From an uncultured Christensenella sp. (GTDB taxonomy: Bacteria > Bacillota > Clostridia > Christensenellales > Borkfalkiaceae): a stretch of DNA of 46,837 nt. The translations under genes and the position numbers were made by a program. The stretch lies in NCBI GenBank assembly GCA_910585785.1, contig CAJUEV010000010.1, positions 1 to 46,837 of the forward strand. The letters are read 5' to 3'. Each line of letters begins with the position of its first letter. The stretch's first letter is position 1. Below the pieces are notes generated by a model. The model was not told the origin of the DNA and ran no database searches. It saw nothing but the letters and a program-made list of their open reading frames with translations. Shown one piece after another: positions 40,425 through 46,837 of this stretch.

Positions 40425-41087
40425 ATGAAAGTACTTATTGTTGACGATGAAGAGATGATACGCGGCGTACTTAAAGAGTACGTTGAGTTTGAGGGAGGCA
40501 CTGCGTTTGAAGCGGCGGACGGAATGCAGGCTGTACGGCTTTGCAAGGACAACGACTTCGACATTATTTTAATGGACGTAATGATGCCCAGACTTGACGG
40601 TTTTTCCGCCGTTAAAGAAATAAAAAAAATAAAAAACATTCCTGTAATAATGCTTTCCGCGCGCGGTGAAGAATACGACAAACTTTTCGGGTTTGAAATA
40701 GGCGCGGACGACTACGTTACCAAACCGTTTTCTCCCAAAGAGGTTATGGCGCGCATACACGCCGTTTTGAAGCGCACTTCGCAGGAGAGCGTAAACGACG
40801 TGGTAACCTTTGAAGGGCTTACAATAGATATAGCGGGCAGAAACGTCTACGTTGACGGCGAAAAAGCCGAACTCACCCCCAAAGAATACGAAATTTTGTT
40901 TTACTTCGTAAAAAATAAGGGAATAGCTCTCACGCGCGAAAAATTGCTTATGGACGTATGGGGTTTCGACTTTTACGGCGACGACAGAACGGTGGACACG
41001 CATATCAAAATGCTGCGCTCTAATTTAAAGCAGTATAGAAAATTTATAGTTACTCTACGCGGATTAGGTTATAAATTTGAAGTCTGA
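40425..41087 (+). CDS. OmpR-family response regulator
   Basis: The 220-residue protein has a receiver domain with the acidic pair Asp7/Asp8, phospho-acceptor Asp51 in LMDVMMP, Lys near 100 in VTKPF, and a C-terminal winged-helix domain (about 128-218) with the RTVDTHIKMLRSNL recognition helix. I start at ATG 40425, 6 nt after TTTGGAG. It is coupled to the kinase gene by an 11-nt overlap. The signal is unknown. Confidence 0.93.
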   Translation: MKVLIVDDEEMIRGVLKEYVEFEGGTAFEAADGMQAVRLCKDNDFDIILMDVMMPRLDGFSAVKEIKKIKNIPVIMLSARGEEYDKLFGFEIGADDYVTKPFSPKEVMARIHAVLKRTSQESVNDVVTFEGLTIDIAGRNVYVDGEKAELTPKEYEILFYFVKNKGIALTREKLLMDVWGFDFYGDDRTVDTHIKMLRSNLKQYRKFIVTLRGLGYKFEV

Positions 41088-42537
41088 AAGATTTAAAAAA
41101 CTAAAAAGCATAAGGGGACCCCGCAGCATAAACCTTGCAATGTGGGGTTATTTCTGCGTATTCGCGTTTATCCTTATTGTCATAGTTGAAGTGGTTTTTT
41201 ATATTGTGGTTGCGGGCACGTTTGAGGACAAAGCCACCGCAAGGGTAAACATAATAAGCAACGAAACCGTTGCCGAACTTGAAAAAAATCCCGAAGGCAT
41301 ACACAAAACCGTTTTTCGCTACCGCAGCGAGGGAGTTAACGTCTATTTGCTGGATTTTGACGGCAAAATTTTGGTGCCTGCGGACGTGGACGGACTTGAA
41401 GAACCGCCTTTAAGCGAAACGTTTATAAAGGATATGAAGACGCGAATAGGCGAGGACGGAAAAACCGAGGTTTTCCACTTCGGTGCAAGCATAAATCTTG
41501 CAAGAGTAGTTTCTTATAAAGGGCAGTCGGGTTACGTACTTGTAAGTTACTCTTTGAAAATAGTGCACGAAACGGTGCGAACGTTGCAGTTGTACCTTAT
41601 AATAGTAGGCGTTACCGTTTTGTTTGTTTCGCTGCTGGTTACTTACGCGTTTTCGCAAAAAATTACGCGCGGATTGAAAAATATGTCCGATACTGCGGTA
41701 AAACTTGCGGAAGGGGACTACACCGTTAAATTTGCAAACGCGGATTATACCGAGATGGCTCAACTTTCGGACACGTTGAATTACGTGCGGGACGAAGTCA
41801 AAAAAAGCGAAGATTTTCGCCGTGAAATACTTGCCAACGTCACACACGATTTGAAGACGCCGCTTACAATGATAAAGGCGTACGCTTCTATGATTAAGGA
41901 AATTTCCGGCGACAACAAGGAAAAACGCGAAAAGCATTTGCAGGTTATTATAGACGAGTCCGACCGACTTACGGGACTTGTAAACGACGTGTTAAGCGTT
42001 TCTAAATTGCAGTCCAATCTGGACGTAATAAATTTTAAAGTATTTAATCTTACCGAACTTGTTTACGGAATAATTAACCGCTTCGGCTATTTGCAGGAAG
42101 CGCAGGGATACTCGTTTATGATTGATATAGACGCGGGCTTGTACACTCGCGCGGACGAGGAGAAAATAAGTCAGGTAATATACAATCTTCTCGGCAACGC
42201 CGCAAATTATACGGGCGAGGACAAAACCGTTTATATAAGCCTTAAATCGAGTATGGACGGCAAAAGAATAAAGTTTTCCGTCCGCGATACGGGCAAAGGC
42301 ATAGCCAAAGAGGATTTGCCGGAAATTTGGGACAGATATTACAGAGTAAAAGAAAATCATCTGCGCCCCGTAAAGGGAACGGGACTTGGGCTTAATATAG
42401 TAAAAGTAATTTTAAAAAATCATTCGTTTGATTTCGGCGTGGAAAGCAAATTGGGCGAAGGCTCGCTTTTCTGGGTGGATTTCCCCGCAGTTCCCGCGGA
42501 AATAGAAGTTGACAAACTGCCGGAAAATGTAAATTAA
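41077..42537 (+). CDS. Sensor histidine kinase
   Basis: The 486-residue kinase has a first membrane helix (about 23-45), an extracellular domain of about 115 residues, a second helix (about 165-187), HAMP (about 190-240), the HisKA box with His257 in NVTHDLKTP, and an ATPase domain with NAANYTG (N box), DTGKGI (G1) and GTGLGLNIV (G2). It starts at TTG 41077 inside the regulator gene. It controls its partner by phosphorylation of Asp51; neighbours do not reveal the stimulus. Confidence 0.92.
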   Translation: MKSERFKKLKSIRGPRSINLAMWGYFCVFAFILIVIVEVVFYIVVAGTFEDKATARVNIISNETVAELEKNPEGIHKTVFRYRSEGVNVYLLDFDGKILVPADVDGLEEPPLSETFIKDMKTRIGEDGKTEVFHFGASINLARVVSYKGQSGYVLVSYSLKIVHETVRTLQLYLIIVGVTVLFVSLLVTYAFSQKITRGLKNMSDTAVKLAEGDYTVKFANADYTEMAQLSDTLNYVRDEVKKSEDFRREILANVTHDLKTPLTMIKAYASMIKEISGDNKEKREKHLQVIIDESDRLTGLVNDVLSVSKLQSNLDVINFKVFNLTELVYGIINRFGYLQEAQGYSFMIDIDAGLYTRADEEKISQVIYNLLGNAANYTGEDKTVYISLKSSMDGKRIKFSVRDTGKGIAKEDLPEIWDRYYRVKENHLRPVKGTGLGLNIVKVILKNHSFDFGVESKLGEGSLFWVDFPAVPAEIEVDKLPENVN

Positions 42538-42557
42538 AAAATTAATATACGGTAAAT

Positions 42558-42597
42558 AAAAAAGCCGCTTGCGGAGTTTTCTCGTGAGCGGTTTTTG
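42558..42597 (+). terminator. Terminator after the kinase gene
   Basis: AAAAAGCCGCT and AGCGGTTTTT arms around an 18-nt loop, with a T run. Confidence 0.7.
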
Positions 42598-42754
42598 TTT
42601 ATAAATTATTTTCGGCGTATTCAACGCAAAATTGGTAAATTATGAAAATTTGATAAAATTTTACATTGTTTGCGCGTGATAATTTTACAAACGCTGTTAA
42701 TTTATGTATCATATAATGCAATAACGCTTTCAAGGAGTGACAAAACTTTACATA

Positions 42755-44635
42755 ATGTTCAAACTTTACAAAAAATTGCGTCCCGTGGATTGGGTGCTGC
42801 TTGTCGGGCTTGTGGCTTTGACTGTTTTACAAGTCTACTGCACCGTAACGCTGGCGGATTTCACGCAGGACATAATTCAATCGATAACTTTTTTGGGATA
42901 TCGCAATAATCCGCTTGACAATCTGCCTGCGGAATTTATTCCCGTTTACAACGCTTTCGGCGGTTGGGAAAACTGCACGTCGGAAGTGCTTGCTTCTATG
43001 GGTATAACGGGCGAAGGCGCCGAAACGTTATTGGCGATAGCCGGCGCGACCACCGGCGACGTTTGGTACTACGGCGGAATGATGCTTGCCGTCGCCTTCG
43101 GCAGTATGGCTTGTCAGGTGCTTGTAGGGCTTATTGCTTCCTTTATAGGCGCAAACTTTGCCGCGACGCTTCGTTCTTCCGTGTACAAAAAGGTTGACGG
43201 TTTTTCCATTGCGGAATTGAATACGTTTTCAACTCCGTCCCTCATTACTCGCACGACAAACGACGTTCAGCAGGTGCAAATGGCAAATATTTTAATGCTT
43301 AGAATGGCTGTCGCCGCGCCCATAACCGCAATTTGGGCTATTTTCAAAATTCAGCACGCAAGCACGCAGCTTACTCTTGTAACGGTAATAGCCGTCGTTA
43401 TTTTAGTGCTTTTCCTTTCGCTTCTGATGGTGTTTGTAATGCCTAAATTCAGAATTATGCAAAAACTCGTCGACGGTTTAAACGGGGTTTCCCGCGAAAA
43501 TCTGACGGGGTTGCGCGTTGTGCGCGCGTATAATGCGGAAGAATATCAGGAGGGCAAATTTGCCGTCGCCAACGATAAAATAACCAAAACGCAGCTTTAT
43601 ACGGGCAGAATGATGGCTATGATGTCGCCCGTTATGATGCTTATTATGAACGGAGTATCTCTGGCAATATATTGGGTAGGCGCTTCTCTTATAAATAAAG
43701 AAGTGGTGGACCTTGCCACGCTTATGTCCTTTATGATGCTTGCTTCGCAGGTAATTATGTCGTTTATGATGCTTATGATGATGTTTGTGCTTATGCCCCG
43801 CGCGCAGGTTGCAGCAACGCGTATAAACGCAGTGCTTGAAACAAAACCTTCGATAGTCGACCCGGAAAAAGACGCGGAACGCACCGAAATAGGCACGGTA
43901 GAGTTTAAAAACGTCACGTTTGCCTATCCCGACAGCGACTTACCCGTTTTAAAAGATATAAGTTTTAAAGCCGAAAAAGGCGAAACGGTGGCGTTTATAG
44001 GTTCTACCGGCAGCGGAAAATCCACTTTAATAAACTTGGTTCCTCGGTTTTTCGACGCAACGGAAGGCGAAGTGCTTATCGACGGCGCCGACGTAAAAAC
44101 CATAAAACAATCCACGTTAAAAAATCTTATCGGTTACGTTCCTCAAAAGGGAGTGTTGTTTACGGGAACCGTGCGCGACAATATCGCTTTCGGCAATCCG
44201 GATTTGTCCGATGAAGAAGTTGTTGCCGCGGCAAAAGTTGCCGAGGCTGACGAATTTGTTTCTCAAATGGAAAAAGGATATTATTCCGAAATTTCGCAAG
44301 GCGGCAAAAATGTTTCAGGCGGGCAAAAGCAGCGCCTTTCCATTGCCCGCGCCGTTGCGGTAAAACCGGAAATTTTTATTTTCGACGACAGTTTTTCCGC
44401 TTTGGACTATAAAACCGATAAAAAGGTTCGCGAAAATCTTAAAGCCGCGTCGGAAGGTGCGACAAAACTTATAGTCGCGCAAAGAATAGGCACCATTATG
44501 GACGCGGATAAAATAGTGGTTTTGGATAAAGGCGAAGCGGTAGGCATAGGCACGCACGGCGAACTGTTGAATACCTGCCCCGTATACCGCGAAATTGCGC
44601 TTTCACAACTTTCTGAGGAGGAACTCGGCTTATGA
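42755..44635 (+). CDS. ABC exporter half-transporter with degenerate catalytic site (subunit A)
   Basis: The protein (626 residues from ATG 42755) has six membrane helices with an unusually long first extracellular loop (about 30-100) and an ATPase domain with Walker A GSTGSGKST and signature NVSGGQKQRL. After Walker B the catalytic Glu is Asp (IFIFDDSFSALD), and the switch His is Gln (VAQRIGT), so this subunit supplies the non-catalytic site of a heterodimer, as in TM287/288, LmrCD and BmrCD. An AGGAG lies 18 nt upstream; an in-frame GTG at 42737 overlaps that site, so the start is uncertain. TATAAT at 42712-42717 is the likely -10. Substrate unknown: drugs, lipids or peptides. Confidence 0.9.
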   Translation: MFKLYKKLRPVDWVLLVGLVALTVLQVYCTVTLADFTQDIIQSITFLGYRNNPLDNLPAEFIPVYNAFGGWENCTSEVLASMGITGEGAETLLAIAGATTGDVWYYGGMMLAVAFGSMACQVLVGLIASFIGANFAATLRSSVYKKVDGFSIAELNTFSTPSLITRTTNDVQQVQMANILMLRMAVAAPITAIWAIFKIQHASTQLTLVTVIAVVILVLFLSLLMVFVMPKFRIMQKLVDGLNGVSRENLTGLRVVRAYNAEEYQEGKFAVANDKITKTQLYTGRMMAMMSPVMMLIMNGVSLAIYWVGASLINKEVVDLATLMSFMMLASQVIMSFMMLMMMFVLMPRAQVAATRINAVLETKPSIVDPEKDAERTEIGTVEFKNVTFAYPDSDLPVLKDISFKAEKGETVAFIGSTGSGKSTLINLVPRFFDATEGEVLIDGADVKTIKQSTLKNLIGYVPQKGVLFTGTVRDNIAFGNPDLSDEEVVAAAKVAEADEFVSQMEKGYYSEISQGGKNVSGGQKQRLSIARAVAVKPEIFIFDDSFSALDYKTDKKVRENLKAASEGATKLIVAQRIGTIMDADKIVVLDKGEAVGIGTHGELLNTCPVYREIALSQLSEEELGL

Positions 44636-46437
44636 ATCACGCACACGGCTCTATGACTGCAAGAAATTCTTCCGCGCCAATAAAACAAAAGGGCAATATA
44701 AAGCAGCTTTTAAAAGCGCTTAAACCCTATTTGCCGCAAATTATATGCTCGTTTATATGTATAATTATTTCCACGGTGCTTTCCGTAATCGCGCCGCAGT
44801 GGGTATCAAAACTTACTGACGAAATCAACGACAACGCTTTAAAACAAGCGATAGACTTGAAAAAAATTACGGATTTCGCAATAGTCCTTATCGTATTTTA
44901 TACCACCAACGCGTTGGCAAACTTTATATCCAACTTTATTATGACTACGGTCACGCAAAAATTTACAAAGAATATCCGCAAAGATATTTCCCGCAAAATC
45001 AATCGCGTGCCCTTAAAGTATTTCGACAATCACTTGTACGGTGACACGCTTTCGGTAATCACCAACGACGTTGACACCATAGGTCAGTCTTTGGACCAGG
45101 CGGTTTCTATGTTCTTTTCGTCGCTGTGTATGCTTACGGGCGTGCTTGTGGCTATGTTCGTTACCGCCTGGCAAATGGCGCTTACCGTGCTTATGGCGTT
45201 GCCTTTGATGATGGTTATGCTGTTTATTCTGACAAAAATAGCAATGCCGCAATTCGAACGCAACCAGCAATATCTTGGCGAACTCAACGGCAAGGTTGAG
45301 GAAAACTATTCCGGCGCAACCGTTATAAGGGCTTTCGGCGCTGGTGAAAGAAAGACCGAGGAATTTGAAAAAACCAACCGCATAATGCGCAAGGCAATTT
45401 TCAAAGCCAACTCGCTTGCGGGCTTTATGCAGCCTGCAATGTCGTTTGTTTCGTATTTCGCTTACGCGGCAGTTTGCGTCGTAGGCGGGTTGCTTATGAA
45501 CGACGGCGTAATTCAGTTGGGAACTATAAGCGCGTTTTTAATTTATATCAATCTTTTCCAAAACCCTTTAAGCCAGATTGCGCAGGCTATGAACAGTTTG
45601 CAAATGGCGTCGGCGGCGGCGGGCAGGGTTTACGAATTTTTGGGTCAGGAGGAGTTGTCTGATGAAACAGGCAAAGAACGCAAGCTTCTTGTCGAAGGCA
45701 ATACCGTCCGCGGCGACGTCGAGTTTAAAAACGTGCGCTTCGGTTATAATCCGGACAAAATAATAATTTCCGACTTTTCCGCAAAAATATCTTCGGGTAT
45801 GAAAGTCGCGATAGTGGGACCCACCGGCGCGGGCAAAACCACGCTTGTAAATCTGCTTATGCGCTTTTACGAACTAAACGGAGGGGATATTCTTGTGGAC
45901 GGCGTTTCAATAAAGGATATGCCAAGGGAAGAAGTGCACGATATCTTCGGAATGGTGTTGCAGGATACGTGGATGTTTGAAGGCACCATAAGGGAAAATA
46001 TACTCTTTTCAAAAGACGGAGTTTCGGACGAACAGCTTGACGCCATCTGCAAAGAAGCGGGAATATACCATTATATTCATACTTTGCCGGGCGGGCTTGA
46101 CTATTACGTGGAAAGCGAGGCAAATATCTCGGGCGGACAAAAGCAGTTGCTTACAATTGCGCGCGCAATGGCTGAAAATTCACCCTTGCTTATATTGGAC
46201 GAAGCCACTTCAAACGTGGATACGCGTACAGAGGAAGTTATTCAGCGCGCTATGGATAAACTTACGGAAGGCAGAACAAGTTTTGTTATCGCGCACAGAT
46301 TGTCCACCATAAAGAACGCGGATTTGATACTTGTTATGCGCGACGGAAATATAGTAGAGCAAGGCAATCACGAAGAATTGATGGCGGTAAACGGTTTTTA
46401 CGCCGGTCTTTACAACTCGCAATTTGCAGGTGAATAA
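44632..46437 (+). CDS. ABC exporter half-transporter with canonical catalytic site (subunit B)
   Basis: The 601-residue partner has six membrane helices (about 40-330) and an ATPase domain with Walker A GPTGAGKTT, Walker B LLILDEATSNVD with catalytic Glu, and the switch His in IAHRLST. Its signature reads ISGGQKQLL, slightly off LSGGQ. The start overlaps the stop of subunit A (ATGA), so both are made in equal amounts and form a heterodimer. Confidence 0.94.
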   Translation: MNHAHGSMTARNSSAPIKQKGNIKQLLKALKPYLPQIICSFICIIISTVLSVIAPQWVSKLTDEINDNALKQAIDLKKITDFAIVLIVFYTTNALANFISNFIMTTVTQKFTKNIRKDISRKINRVPLKYFDNHLYGDTLSVITNDVDTIGQSLDQAVSMFFSSLCMLTGVLVAMFVTAWQMALTVLMALPLMMVMLFILTKIAMPQFERNQQYLGELNGKVEENYSGATVIRAFGAGERKTEEFEKTNRIMRKAIFKANSLAGFMQPAMSFVSYFAYAAVCVVGGLLMNDGVIQLGTISAFLIYINLFQNPLSQIAQAMNSLQMASAAAGRVYEFLGQEELSDETGKERKLLVEGNTVRGDVEFKNVRFGYNPDKIIISDFSAKISSGMKVAIVGPTGAGKTTLVNLLMRFYELNGGDILVDGVSIKDMPREEVHDIFGMVLQDTWMFEGTIRENILFSKDGVSDEQLDAICKEAGIYHYIHTLPGGLDYYVESEANISGGQKQLLTIARAMAENSPLLILDEATSNVDTRTEEVIQRAMDKLTEGRTSFVIAHRLSTIKNADLILVMRDGNIVEQGNHEELMAVNGFYAGLYNSQFAGE

Positions 46438-46461
46438 AGGCGGCGGTGTGTTTTGTTTTAA

Positions 46462-46495
46462 GCGCGCTCCCAAAAAAATTTGCGGAGCGCGTTTA
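46462..46495 (+). terminator. Terminator after the ABC exporter
   Basis: CGCGCTCC and GGAGCGCG arms with a 13-nt loop, then GTTTA. Confidence 0.65.
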
Positions 46496-46562
46496 AGGCG
46501 AAATACGCTTAAAAAACTATTTGTTTTAAATAAAAATATATAAAATTAATCTTAAAAATTAC

Positions 46563-46591
46563 TTGACAAAAATTTTAGCGTATATTATTAT
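46563..46591 (+). promoter_or_regulatory. Promoter of the tRNA cluster
   Basis: TTGACA (46563-46568), 17 bp, TATTAT (46586-46591), 36 bp before tRNA-Met. Confidence 0.8.
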
Positions 46592-46627
46592 ATGTAAGCG
46601 TTGTGAATAAGCGCAAATCCTTGTTAA

Positions 46628-46704
46628 GGGCCTTTAGCTCAGTTGGTTAGAGCGGTCGGCTCATAACCGATTGGTCCGCGGTTCGAGTCCGTGAAGGCCC
46701 ACCA
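46628..46704 (+). tRNA. tRNA-Met (anticodon CAT)
   Basis: Acceptor arms GGGCCTT and AAGGCCC pair; the anticodon loop CTCATAA gives CAT; T loop TTCGAGT; CCA is encoded. The perfectly paired acceptor end indicates elongator type; a lysidine-modified tRNA-Ile2 cannot be excluded. Confidence 0.9.
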
Positions 46705-46785
46705 AAACCTTTATTTAGGATTATGTGTTTTCGGTAGGGTTATACCGATAGCGCGGTTAAAAATTTAAAAGGTTAATAATTTTTT

Positions 46786-46837
46786 GGCCCTATAGCTCAG
46801 TTTGGTTAGAGCGCCAGCCTGTCACGCTGGAGGTCGA
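46786..46837 (+). tRNA. tRNA-Asp (anticodon GTC), 3' end cut off by the window
   Basis: D arm GCTCAG...GAGC and anticodon arm CCAGC/GCTGG around CTGTCAC (anticodon GTC) are visible; the T arm and 3' acceptor lie beyond the end. Confidence 0.88.

Overview
The window reads as chromosome of an endospore-forming member of the Clostridia, probably an uncultured gut-type lineage. This is an inference from several things seen together: a spoVAC-spoVAD-spoVAE operon followed by yunB, an exosporium-type collagen-like protein, a long Bacillus-type SRP RNA, a T-box in front of pheST, class I two-subunit fumarase, and TTGACA/TATAAT promoters with AGGAGG-type ribosome sites. Most genes are ordinary core genes. 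Two genes, at about 196 and 17514, are clearly AT-richer than the rest and look acquired.

The outstanding region is 1.4-10 kb. A SunS-like glycosyltransferase is followed by a collagen-like (Gly-X-Thr) spore-surface gene that is split in two. The 5' part (2476-3129) and the 3' part (9412-9963, with a BclA-type C-terminal domain) are separated by about 6.28 kb. The insert carries only a large serine recombinase, a 52-residue protein and a 1414-residue M60-type surface metallopeptidase. The ends of the insert share a 12-bp direct repeat (11/12 identical) in the same codon phase. Removing exactly one copy plus the insert restores an open frame of 401 codons. The restored junction has a near-perfect palindromic attachment-site structure centred on a dinucleotide. 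The same repeat encodes the last three residues and stop of the recombinase, so the circle would keep an intact recombinase gene. This is the layout of a skin-type, developmentally excised element, here in an exosporium glycoprotein gene and with a surface peptidase as cargo.

Layout after that: tRNA-Pro, thyA-folA, a VTT-family membrane protein and a ZIP transporter (10.1-13.6 kb); an SDR enzyme with the spoVA operon and yunB (13.7-17.3 kb); an AT-rich lipoprotein gene between inverted repeats (17.35-18.1 kb); pheST with its T-box, then fumarase subunits, all on the minus strand (18.1-23.3 kb); a CPBP protease, rlmH, an M14 carboxypeptidase, tadA, prs, pth, mfd, a PrsA-like lipoprotein and uppP (23.4-34.5 kb); a small Xre regulator divergent from a NatAB-like ABC exporter, with two operators (34.6-36.8 kb); SRP RNA and an Mrp/Nbp35 ATPase (36.8-38.1 kb); a radical SAM plus partner DNA-metabolism pair (38.1-40.1 kb); a two-component system (40.4-42.5 kb); a heterodimeric ABC exporter (42.7-46.4 kb); and tRNA-Met and tRNA-Asp at the end.

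The sporulation genes connect across the window: SpoVA moves dipicolinate into the spore, YunB is a mother-cell sporulation protein, and the glycosyltransferase/collagen-like pair would build the outermost spore surface in the mother cell, which is where a terminal DNA excision would be harmless to the next generation.
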